From NCBI GenBank assembly GCA_019136395.1, contig JAGVUH010000424.1, positions 1-6,171 of the forward strand: a stretch of 6,171 nucleotides of DNA, given 5' to 3'. Within the stretch, counting starts at the first letter, position 1. Each line of letters opens with the position of its first letter. Under the pieces are notes generated by a model that saw only the letters and a program-made list of their open reading frames with translations, was not told the origin of the DNA and did no database searches. The DNA comes from Gammaproteobacteria bacterium. GTDB taxonomy: Bacteria; Pseudomonadota; Gammaproteobacteria; Chromatiales; Chromatiaceae. The translations under genes and the position numbers were made by a program. Shown here piece by piece: positions 1 through 5,260 of the stretch.

Positions 1-680
1 CAAGCTGGAGCGTATCTGCCAGAAGCTGGACCTGCGGCCGGGCGACGAGGTCCTGGAGATCGGCACCGGTTGGGGGGGCTTTGCCCTCCACGCCGCCGGC
101 CGTCATGGCTGCCGGGTCACCAGCCTGACCCTGTCGCGGGAGCAGGCCGAGCTGGCGCGGGAGCGCGCCGCCGCCGCCGGCCTGGCGGACCGGGTGGAGG
201 TCCAGTTGCGCGACTACCGCGACCAGCGGGGCCAGTTCGACAAGCTGGTGTCCATCGAGATGATCGAGGCCGTGGGCGCCCGTCACATGGAGACCTACTT
301 CCGCCAGTGCGGGCGCCTGCTCAAGCCGACCGGGGCCATGCTGCTCCAGGCCATCACCATCGCCGACCAGCGCTACCAGGCCGCCCTCAAGGAGGTGGAT
401 TTCATCCAGAAGCACATCTTCCCCGGCGGCTTCCTGCCCAGCGACCGTCCACCTGGAGGACATCGGCCCCCACTACGCCGAGACCCTGGCCCGCTGGCGG
501 GACAACTTCGTCCGCCGTCTGGATGCCGTGCGCGCCCTGGGCTTCGACGAGCGCTTCACCCGCATGTGGCGCTTCTATTTGAGTTACTGCGAGGGCGGCT
601 TTCGCGAGCGTGACCTGGGCACGGTGCAGATGCTCCTGGCCAAGCCCGGCTGGCGCGGTCCCCTGCCACTGGGTGCCTGA
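1..680 (+). pseudogene. Cyclopropane-fatty-acyl-phospholipid synthase-like SAM methyltransferase, 5'-truncated by the window and internally frameshifted
   Basis: This is the C-terminal part of a CFA-synthase family enzyme, which uses S-adenosylmethionine to modify double bonds of membrane phospholipid acyl chains. The frame starting at base 2 carries SAM motif I (VLEIGTGWGGFAL) and then DKLVSIEMIEAVG, LLQAITIADQRY and DFIQKHIFPGGFLPS. After about base 442 homology continues in the next frame (from 447) with VHLEDIGPHYAETLARW and YLSYCEGGFRERDLG, ending at a TGA at 678-680. Family members carry roughly 12-17 residues between LPS and the HLEDIG-like segment that are absent here, so a deletion rather than a single-base slip explains the break. 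In E. coli Cfa the position of LLQAI is LLHTI, with a histidine that binds bicarbonate; the Gln is typical of a paralogous group found beside DUF1365 and FAD-oxidase genes. The gene start is outside the window. Family call is sure; whether the break is biological or an assembly error is not. Confidence 0.88.
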
Positions 681-747
681 TAGGCCTCGTCCCTGCTTGG
701 ATGACCCCGCATCGACCTCCCGCAATGACGCTTAGGACCCCGACCCC

Positions 748-1314
748 ATGAACCACCGCCGCCATTCAGCCGCCGCCTTCCTCCCCCTGCTCCTGGTCGC
801 GCTCACCCTCCCGCTGCTGGGCGGTTGTACTGGCGTGCCCGAGGGCATCCAGCCGGTATCAGGCTTCACGGTGGAGCGCTATCTCGGCACCTGGCATGAG
901 ATCGCCCGTCTGGATCATTCCTTCGAGCGCGGCCTGGAGCAGGTCACCGCCCGCTATGACCAGCGGGGGGACGACGGCATCAGCGTCCTGAATCGGGGGT
1001 TCGACCCCGGCAAGGGTCAATGGAAGGAGGCTGAGGGTCGCGCCTATTTCATCGGCGAACCCGACATCGCGAGCCTCAAGGTCAGCTTTTTTGGCCCCTT
1101 CTATGGCGGCTACCACGTCTTTGCCCTGGACCCGGACTACCGCTGGGTGATGATCTCGGGTCCCAGCCGGGACTATTTGTGGATCCTGGCCCGAGAGCCG
1201 CAATTGCCCTCCCCGCTGCTGGAGGAGTTGATCGCGCGGGCGCGACAGGCTGGCTTCGCCACCGACGGCCTCATCTTTCCCCCACCCAGCGTCCCGCCCC
1301 GGACGAGATCCTGA
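748..1314 (+). CDS. blc: Blc-like lipocalin, outer-membrane lipoprotein
   Basis: This 188-residue protein belongs to the bacterial lipocalins (Blc family), small beta-barrels that bind fatty acids or lysophospholipids at the outer membrane. A basic start (NHRRH) and a hydrophobic stretch at 8-24 lead into the lipobox LGGC, with the lipidated cysteine at residue 27. Residue +2 is Thr, not Asp, so by the enterobacterial sorting rule it would go to the outer membrane. The lipocalin signature is GTWHEIARLDHSFERGL from residue 47, and the closing barrel strands are YRWVMISG (131-138) and DYLWILAR (142-149). Length is normal for the family. The ATG has a modest AGGA site (734-737) 10 bases upstream. 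It begins 67 bases after the methyltransferase stop on the same strand, so the two probably share a transcript; lipocalin genes often accompany cfa-like genes in lipid-modification loci. Confidence 0.9.
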   Translation: MNHRRHSAAAFLPLLLVALTLPLLGGCTGVPEGIQPVSGFTVERYLGTWHEIARLDHSFERGLEQVTARYDQRGDDGISVLNRGFDPGKGQWKEAEGRAYFIGEPDIASLKVSFFGPFYGGYHVFALDPDYRWVMISGPSRDYLWILAREPQLPSPLLEELIARARQAGFATDGLIFPPPSVPPRTRS

Positions 1315-1551
1315 CCCCTGGCAACCACCGCATCGCCATCCCTCGTCAGTAGGCGGCGCGCCACATCCCCGACAGTGACAGCTTGCACCTCATCATCCCG
1401 CCAATTGTCATCTGGCGGCGCGACCAATAGCCGATGATCAATTTTTCCGTGACTTGCAAGCCATCCCTCATGAGATAGCGCGCCATCAAATTGATAATGA
1501 TAAAGTTTCCCGCGACATTCACACTAACGACCGACTAAAGAGAGAGACCCC
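1315..1551. other. Intergenic region with weak hairpin, short direct repeats and AT-rich leader
   Basis: No gene is supported in these 237 bases. There is a direct repeat GGCGGCGCG at 1352-1360 and 1414-1422, and a 6-bp hairpin CCGCCA/TGGCGG at 1398-1403 and 1413-1418. The hairpin is not followed by a T-run, so it is a poor terminator for the lipocalin gene. The second half (about 1430-1530) is clearly richer in A and T than the rest of the window and probably holds the promoter of the following small gene. Confidence 0.5.
1487..1519 (+). promoter_or_regulatory. Possible promoter and Fur-like hexamers upstream of the 76-residue gene
   Basis: TTGATA (1491-1496) matches the -35 consensus at five of six bases, but the hexamer 17 bases downstream (GACATT, 1514-1519) is a weak -10. 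The same place reads GATAAT then GATAAA (1493-1504), two adjacent copies close to the GATAAT unit of Fur boxes; a third, inverted unit is not evident. This is a suggestion from short matches only. Confidence 0.25.
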
Positions 1552-1782
1552 ATGATCACCTCGACCCGCGATCCCATCACCCTCAACGACGTGACCGATC
1601 TGGACAACGCCCCCTTCATCATCGAGGGCAGCGGCGATAGCGCCCTCAAGATCTACTTCGAATCCGAGGCCAACAAGCAGGAGTATCTGGCGACCGAGGT
1701 GCATGGGGCCCTGAATACCGCCGGCCTCAAGTCCATCTTCGATGACGTCGCCGACAACCCCATCACCGGCACCATCAACTGA
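1552..1782 (+). CDS. Hypothetical small acidic protein, 76 residues
   Basis: I do not recognise this protein. It starts MITSTRDPITLNDV and ends NPITGTIN. It is acidic (about 13 Asp/Glu against 4 Lys/Arg), has no cysteine, no signal peptide and no membrane segment, so it is probably a soluble cytoplasmic protein. The ATG is preceded by an AAGAGAGAG purine tract (1538-1546) at suitable spacing, GC-rich third positions match the neighbouring genes, and a good intrinsic terminator follows its stop after 16 bases. An AT-rich leader separates it from the lipocalin gene. These signs argue for a real monocistronic gene although nothing indicates its role. The similar PIT motif near each end (DPIT at 7-10 and NPIT close to the C-terminus) may be chance. 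Confidence 0.65.
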   Translation: MITSTRDPITLNDVTDLDNAPFIIEGSGDSALKIYFESEANKQEYLATEVHGALNTAGLKSIFDDVADNPITGTIN

Positions 1783-1798
1783 GGTTCAGTACTCCCCG

Positions 1799-1843
1799 GC
1801 GCCCGTCAGCGAAGATCAGTTTCTTCGCTCCCAGGCGCTTTTT
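1799..1843 (+). terminator. Rho-independent terminator of the 76-residue gene
   Basis: An outer stem GCGCC (1799-1803)/GGCGC (1834-1838) encloses an inner perfect 8-bp stem AGCGAAGA (1808-1815)/TCTTCGCT (1822-1829) with loop TCAGTT. The two are separated by a symmetric 4-by-4 internal loop. Five T residues (1839-1843) follow directly on the plus strand. It lies between convergent genes; no T-run follows on the minus strand, so it mainly serves the plus-strand gene. Confidence 0.75.
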
Positions 1844-1869
1844 CCGTCGAGCCGGGACAGTCCGTTCGC

Positions 1870-2754
1870 TCAGGCCTTGATCAGGTATTTTTCCAGGCGG
1901 TAGAGCAGGGTATCCCGGGTGAGGCCGAGGAGTCGCGCGGCTCGGCTCTTGTTGCCACCGGCCAGGGCCAGGGCCTGACGGATGCAGTCGATCTCCAGCT
2001 CCTGGAGATTGATACCGCCGGCGGGCAACTTGAAGCTCAAACCCTCCGTCATTTCCCATTGACCGCGACGGATCTCCCAAGGCAGGTTCTCCGGGCCCAG
2101 GTCCTCACCGGGACAGAGGATGACCATCCGCTCGCAGAAATTCCGCGCCTCCCGGGCATTGCCCGGCCAGGGGTAGCGGCGCAACTGGCGCTGGGCGGTG
2201 AGGGAGAAGTGCGGGGCGGCCAGGCCATGGGTGGCGGCCGCCAGGGCCAGGAAGTGCTCCAGCAACAGGGGGATGTCCTGGACCCGCTCCCGGAGGGTGG
2301 GCAGTTCCAGGGGCACCACCGCCAGCCGGTAGTAGAGGTCCTCGCGGAAGCTACCCGCGCGCACCCGCTCCCAGAGATCCTGCCGGGTGGCGGCCATGAG
2401 CCGTACCGCGCCGCCCGGGCCGGCCAGCCAATAGAGGAGCCGGGCCTGCGCCAGGGACGGCAGTTCCGCCACCTCGTCGAGGAAGAGGCTGCCGCCGCGG
2501 GCGCCGCTCCAGGCCTGGTCCAGCGCCGCCACCAGGTCGTCGGCCGTCATGCCGGTCACCGGGAGCACCTGGAAGGGTTGGTCGCGGCGGTCACCCAGGC
2601 GATGGATCTCACGCGCCAGACTTTCCTTGCCGGTGCCGGCCTCGCCGATGATCAGCACGCTGGCGTCGGTCGCGGCCACGAGTCGGGCGGCGTTGAGGAG
2701 GCGGCGGAAGGACGGGGCCTCGCCGATCAGGCCCTGGAACTCGCACATGCTCAT
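1870..2754 (-). CDS. AAA+ enhancer-binding-protein-like regulator with Fis-type HTH, lacking GAFTGA
   Basis: This DNA-binding ATPase-type regulator has 294 residues from the ATG at 2754. It has no N-terminal sensor domain, as in PspF: the AAA+ domain begins at once with FQGLIGEAPSFRRLL. Visible elements are Walker A GEAGTGKE (37-44), Walker B SLFLDE (89-94), FREDLYYRL with two arginines (137, 143) spaced like the PspF arginine fingers, and a sensor II segment WPGNARE (196-202). The tail 253-294 is a Fis-type helix-turn-helix (NKSRAARLLGLTRDTLLYRL). The Walker A lysine to Walker B aspartate distance is 50 residues, against about 65 in PspF. The missing piece contains the ESELFGHEKGAFTGA-like loop that contacts sigma-54, and the usual NCAAL segment is replaced by LPVTG. 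It therefore resembles TyrR-type GAFTGA-less regulators and more likely acts on sigma-70 promoters, or needs a partner. An in-frame GTG at 2823 would add 23 residues but has poorer signals. Target genes are unknown. Confidence 0.88.
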   Translation of the reverse strand: MSMCEFQGLIGEAPSFRRLLNAARLVAATDASVLIIGEAGTGKESLAREIHRLGDRRDQPFQVLPVTGMTADDLVAALDQAWSGARGGSLFLDEVAELPSLAQARLLYWLAGPGGAVRLMAATRQDLWERVRAGSFREDLYYRLAVVPLELPTLRERVQDIPLLLEHFLALAAATHGLAAPHFSLTAQRQLRRYPWPGNAREARNFCERMVILCPGEDLGPENLPWEIRRGQWEMTEGLSFKLPAGGINLQELEIDCIRQALALAGGNKSRAARLLGLTRDTLLYRLEKYLIKA

Positions 2755-2760
2755 GGACGT

Positions 2761-2767
2761 CTCCCCT
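2761..2767 (-). promoter_or_regulatory. Ribosome binding site deciding the regulator start
   Basis: On the minus strand AGGGGAG lies 6 bases before the ATG at 2754-2752. This favours that start (protein beginning MSMCEFQGLIGEAP) over the upstream in-frame GTG at 2823, whose closest purine run (GGAAG) sits only about 3 bases away. Confidence 0.65.
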
Positions 2768-2879
2768 GGTACCTGGACCACTGCCATGATCGGCGCGACC
2801 GGGGATGAGCACCCCAGGGTCACGCTCTTCCAGTCAATAAGTTACCTACCGAAGTGCCTTTTGCGCCCCGTGGGTCGGG

Positions 2880-2909
2880 TCTGACCGCATCTGACCGGGT
2901 CTGGCCCGG
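2880..2909. repeat. Three tandem imperfect decamers TCTGACCGNN
   Basis: TCTGACCGCA (2880-2889), TCTGACCGGG (2890-2899) and TCTGGCCCGG (2900-2909) follow one another exactly, about one helical turn apart. They lie roughly 125-155 bases upstream of the regulator start. Phased repeats at that distance could be binding sites for the regulator itself, but this is inference; a chance GC-rich repeat is possible. Confidence 0.45.
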
Positions 2910-2931
2910 GCGGCATCCGGTGGGTAGGCGT

Positions 2932-2981
2932 CATCCGCGGATGGGCGGTCGCCAGGTCTCCCTGGACCCCCGCGGGCGTCC
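2932..2981. repeat. Palindrome-rich spacer between the TauE/SafE-like gene and the regulator
   Basis: Three palindromes lie in 50 bases: CATCCGCGGATG (2932-2943, perfect 12-mer), CCAGG-TCTC-CCTGG (2952-2965), and the 18-mer GGACCCCCGCGGGCGTCC (2964-2981), symmetric except for one mismatched pair of positions. None is followed by a T-run on the minus strand, so they may be operators, rho-independent-like stalling hairpins, or simply GC-rich sequence. They sit just past the stop of the minus-strand membrane-protein gene. Confidence 0.45.
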
Positions 2982-3013
2982 CCCAAAGGCCGTTACCCTT
3001 ACCCTGGTTGCGT

Positions 3014-3694
3014 TCAAACATTGTAGCCCTGGAAAGTGAGGGTATAAAGGCCGAGACTGGTCACGGCCAACCCTGCCAGGAGCCGGAGCCGAGTATCCCC
3101 CGCATAGCGATGCAGACGCCCGGCGAAGAGACCGGTGGCGATCAGCACCGGCCAGGTGCCAAGGCCGAACAGGGCCATGTAGAGGGCACCGGCCAGGGGT
3201 CCGCCTTGGGCGGGGGCGCCAAGCAGGAGGGTATAAACCAGTCCGCAGGGCAGCCAGCCCCAGACGGCACCGTACAGGGCCGCCTTGGGCAGGGAATCGA
3301 CGGGGACGAGCCGCCGCCCCCAGGGCTCCAGCCGCCGCCAGATGGGGGTGCCCAGCCTTTCCAGCCCTTCGAGCCGAGGCAGCCAGCCGGCGATGGCGAG
3401 ACCGGCCCCGACCATGACCAGGGCGGCCAGCCAACGCAGGGCGTCATGCAGCCAGAGATGGCCGGACACCAGCAGGACGCCGCCCAGGGAGCCAAAGGCC
3501 GCCCCCGCCAGGGCGTAACTCAGCACCCGCCCCAGATTGAAGGCCAGCAGGTAGGTCACCAGCCCCCGCCAATGGGCGCGCCGCTCCGCCGGCAGGGACA
3601 GGCTGAGGGCCCCGGCAATGCTCCCGCACATGCCGATACAGTGCAGGGCGCTGAGCAGACCGATGGCGAAGGCGAGGGGATAGGCCGGATTCAC
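3014..3694 (-). CDS. TauE/SafE-family (UreH/DsbD_2-like) inner-membrane protein
   Basis: This 226-residue integral membrane protein shows about six hydrophobic segments (roughly 6-30, 45-65, 68-82, 86-105, 138-160, 165-190, with a further one near 203-222). The hallmarks are LHCIGMCG at 17-24 and GWLPCGLVY at 146-154, two cysteine-containing motifs inside membrane helices. They identify the 'sulfite exporter TauE/SafE' annotation group related to UreH and the CcdA/DsbD transmembrane domain. Close relatives often sit near cbb3 oxidase assembly genes (ccoGHIS) and anr/fnr, as PA1547 does in Pseudomonas aeruginosa; metal transport or thiol-electron transfer is more likely than sulfite export, but that is inference. 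The start is a GTG at 3694; an in-frame TAA at 3719-3721 blocks extension and the next Met (22) falls inside the GMCG motif. The ribosome binding site is weak. No cco genes are in this window. Confidence 0.85.
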   Translation of the reverse strand: MNPAYPLAFAIGLLSALHCIGMCGSIAGALSLSLPAERRAHWRGLVTYLLAFNLGRVLSYALAGAAFGSLGGVLLVSGHLWLHDALRWLAALVMVGAGLAIAGWLPRLEGLERLGTPIWRRLEPWGRRLVPVDSLPKAALYGAVWGWLPCGLVYTLLLGAPAQGGPLAGALYMALFGLGTWPVLIATGLFAGRLHRYAGDTRLRLLAGLAVTSLGLYTLTFQGYNV

Positions 3695-3697
3695 GCG

Positions 3698-3725
3698 TCC
3701 AAGTATATTTGCAATTGCTTATGAT
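3698..3725. promoter_or_regulatory. AT-rich divergent promoter region
   Basis: This short AT-rich island lies between divergent genes. On the minus strand TATACT (3702-3707) matches -10 at five of six bases and would start transcription at or within a base or two of the GTG at 3694, implying a leaderless or nearly leaderless message. On the plus strand TATGAT (3720-3725) is a five-of-six -10 for the DUF3050 gene. Neither has a convincing -35. The palindrome GCAATTGC (3711-3718) lies between them. Confidence 0.35.
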
Positions 3726-3807
3726 CGCGGACAAACTTGCTCCCTGACCCCGGTCGCGACGGCAGGCACTGGCCGACCCCAGCGGCGGGCGGTCGCCGGC
3801 GCACTTC

Positions 3808-3813
3808 GGAGGA
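3808..3813 (+). promoter_or_regulatory. Strong ribosome binding site in front of a TTG start
   Basis: GGAGGA is followed by 7 bases and then TTG at 3821. It decides the start of the DUF3050 gene. A TTG further upstream in the same frame (3737) has no such site and would add 28 low-complexity Pro/Arg/Gly-rich residues. Confidence 0.75.
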
Positions 3814-3820
3814 CCACACC

Positions 3821-4606
3821 TTGGCGAAACTCTCTCTCGACCACCTGACCCCGATGCGGGAGCGGCTGGCCAGTCACCCCATTTACGCCTCCCTGCGGTC
3901 GCTGGACGACCTGCGGGTCTTCATGCACCACCACCTCTTCGCGGTCTGGGACTTCATGTCCCTGGTCAAGTATCTGCAAGGGCACCTCGCCCCCGCCCGG
4001 GTACCCTGGATGCCCGGGGGCGCCCCCGCCCTCAGGCGCTTCATCAACCAACTGGTGCTGGAGGAAGAGTCGGACCTGGCCCCCGGCGGCGAGGGTGCGG
4101 GCTATCTCAGCCATTTCGAGCTCTACGTCCGGGCCTGGACCGAGATCGGCGGCGACGGCGGCCTGGCGGAACGCTTCCTCGCCCAGGTGCGGGACCAGGG
4201 CCTGGACGCGGCCCTCTATTCGGATCTGGTGCCCCTGCCCGCCCGTTACTTCGTCGAGACCAGCTTCGCCTTCATCAACGAGGACAAGCCCCACGAGGTC
4301 GCCGCCGCCCTGGCCCTGGGTCGGGAGCAGGTGATCCCGGACATGTTCCGCCGCTTCATCACCCAGAGTGGCCTGACCATCGACCAGGCCCCCAGCTTCC
4401 ACTACTACCTGGAGCGGCACATCCACCTCGATGGCGAGCTGCATGGCCCCTTGTCCCTGCAGTTGCTCGACGATCTCTGCGCCGGGGACCCGCAGCGGAT
4501 CGAGGAGGCCGAAACCGCCGCCGAGGAGGCCCTCTGCGCCCGCATCCGCTTCTGGGACGGGGTCCTGGAAGCCATCGAAGCCGCCCGGGCCTCCCTTAGC
4601 GCCTGA
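3821..4606 (+). CDS. DUF3050 family protein, predicted heme-oxygenase-like fold
   Basis: This is a 261-residue soluble, mostly helical protein of the DUF3050 family, whose function is unknown. Recognisable segments are HPIYASLRSLDDLRVFMHHH (19-38), AVWDFMSLVKYLQ (41-53), LVLEEESD (78-85), YLSHFELY (95-102), FVETSFAFI (144-152), KPHEVAAALALGRE (156-169) and YYLERHIHLDGELHGPL (195-211). The last has H200, D204 and H208 on one helix face. Together with the His cluster 36-38, E81-E83, H98 and E159 this resembles the His/carboxylate sets of heme-oxygenase-like diiron or metal proteins. I infer a possible metal site; no member-specific activity is claimed. Length fits the family. The TTG start is chosen from a strong GGAGGA site. 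It is divergent from the TauE/SafE-like gene and appears monocistronic, with a large hairpin after the stop. Confidence 0.85.
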   Translation: MAKLSLDHLTPMRERLASHPIYASLRSLDDLRVFMHHHLFAVWDFMSLVKYLQGHLAPARVPWMPGGAPALRRFINQLVLEEESDLAPGGEGAGYLSHFELYVRAWTEIGGDGGLAERFLAQVRDQGLDAALYSDLVPLPARYFVETSFAFINEDKPHEVAAALALGREQVIPDMFRRFITQSGLTIDQAPSFHYYLERHIHLDGELHGPLSLQLLDDLCAGDPQRIEEAETAAEEALCARIRFWDGVLEAIEAARASLSA

Positions 4607-4626
4607 GGCCAGCCCCCCCCGCCACT

Positions 4627-4672
4627 CCTAGCGATGCCAGCGGGATGGGTATCCCGCTGGCAGGACCTTAGG
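4627..4672. repeat. Perfect 12-bp inverted repeat without T-tract (terminator or REP-like element)
   Basis: TGCCAGCGGGAT (4635-4646) and ATCCCGCTGGCA (4651-4662) are exact reverse complements around a 4-base loop GGGT. A second short pair, CCTA (4627-4630)/TAGG (4669-4672), flanks them. The hairpin begins 28 bases after the DUF3050 stop. No run of T follows on either strand, so it is either an atypical terminator, an mRNA-stabilising 3' hairpin, or a copy of a dispersed extragenic palindrome. Confidence 0.7.
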
Positions 4673-4820
4673 CGTAACCCTACAGACCCCCTCTCCCCAG
4701 CCCTCCCCCTCCCTGAAACCCATCGCCGGGTGGCAAGGCCCTTGGAATCCTGGGGCAAGGTCCCAATCTCCACGTCCAGTTTCACAGTAAATTAGTCAGA
4801 AATCCAACCGGAGTTAGACC

Positions 4821-5117
4821 ATGTCAATCAGCGTTCCCGTGGACGGCGAGGGGTTCCTTATCAATCGTGACGACTGGAGCGAGGAGATCGCCCTCCAACT
4901 CGCCAGGGCCGACGATTTCGAGATCGACGAGCAGATCATGCACTACATCCGCGAGGCCCGGGCCATGTATGAAAACGACGGCGTCGTGCCTCCCATCCGT
5001 AAGTTCGCCAAGGAGCTGAAGATCTCCACCAAGGAACTCTACGACGTCTTCAAGAAGGGCCCCATGAAGCTGATCTGCAAATGGGGTGGGCTGCCCAAAC
5101 CGACCGGTTGCGTCTGA
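4821..5117 (+). CDS. DsrC/TusE-family sulfur carrier with both C-terminal cysteines
   Basis: This is a 98-residue DsrC/TusE/DsvC-family protein. The family carries sulfur as persulfide or trisulfide on a flexible C-terminal arm, in reverse Dsr sulfur oxidation (DsrC) or tRNA 2-thiouridine synthesis (TusE). The N-terminus GFLINRDDWSEEIALQLA (11-28) and the end GGLPKPTGCV are diagnostic. The penultimate Cys97 (CysA) is present, and so is Cys86 (CysB, ten residues between them), which TusE normally lacks. However, the stretch between VPPIRKFAK and KGPMKLIC is about 7 residues shorter than in Allochromatium DsrC, i.e. without the insertion that marks true DsrC. It is thus one of the DsrC-like paralogues sulfur oxidisers often carry outside the dsr operon. 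A GGAG site (4810-4813) lies 7 bases before the ATG. It seems monocistronic: no dsr or tus genes are adjacent, and a terminator follows. Confidence 0.92.
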   Translation: MSISVPVDGEGFLINRDDWSEEIALQLARADDFEIDEQIMHYIREARAMYENDGVVPPIRKFAKELKISTKELYDVFKKGPMKLICKWGGLPKPTGCV

Positions 5118-5202
5118 TTTCCTCCGCTGCCGCCCCCTACAACGGGGACATACCCGTCCGCCGGTCCTGACCCGCCGGTCACATCATCTTTCCTCCGCTT
5201 CC

Positions 5203-5228
5203 GCCTGGCCACCAGCCAGGCTTTTTTT
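5203..5228 (+). terminator. Rho-independent terminator of the DsrC-like gene
   Basis: The stem GCCTGGC (5203-5209)/GCCAGGC (5215-5221) has loop CACCA and is followed directly by seven T residues (5222-5228). It lies 86 bases after the dsrC-like stop, between convergent genes. On the minus strand no T-run follows the hairpin. Confidence 0.88.
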
Positions 5229-5260
5229 CTTCCGCCCGCCTGGTCACGCCTTCCGCCTGG

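Noticed and set aside
70..582. Plus-strand frame of 170 codons inside the cfa-like region
   Set aside because: The Arg/Pro/Gly-rich translation is the third frame of the methyltransferase; the other two frames carry the family homology.
1398..1418. Hairpin CCGCCA/TGGCGG as terminator of the lipocalin gene
   Set aside because: It has only 6 bp, a 9-base loop and no T-run.
2059..2808. Long plus-strand frame (249 codons) opposite the regulator gene
   Set aside because: It is the antisense of a gene with clear Walker and HTH motifs; the translation is Gly/Gln/Arg/Ala-rich with no domain, as expected from a GC-rich reverse frame.
2755..2823. Upstream GTG start for the regulator
   Set aside because: Its purine run is too close to the GTG, while the internal ATG at 2754 has AGGGGAG at 6 bases and starts right at the AAA+ domain.
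3008..3724. Long plus-strand frame (238 codons) opposite the TauE/SafE-like gene
   Set aside because: Its product is low-complexity Gln/Gly/Pro-rich, and the other strand encodes a recognisable membrane protein with family motifs.
3737..3820. Upstream TTG start for the DUF3050 gene
   Set aside because: It has no ribosome binding site and adds a Pro/Arg/Gly-rich stretch; the TTG at 3821 has GGAGGA at ideal spacing and gives the expected family N-terminus.
3719..4444. Long minus-strand frame (241 codons) opposite the DUF3050 gene
   Set aside because: It is antisense to a recognised family, rich in Gly/Val/Glu/Gln and without motifs.
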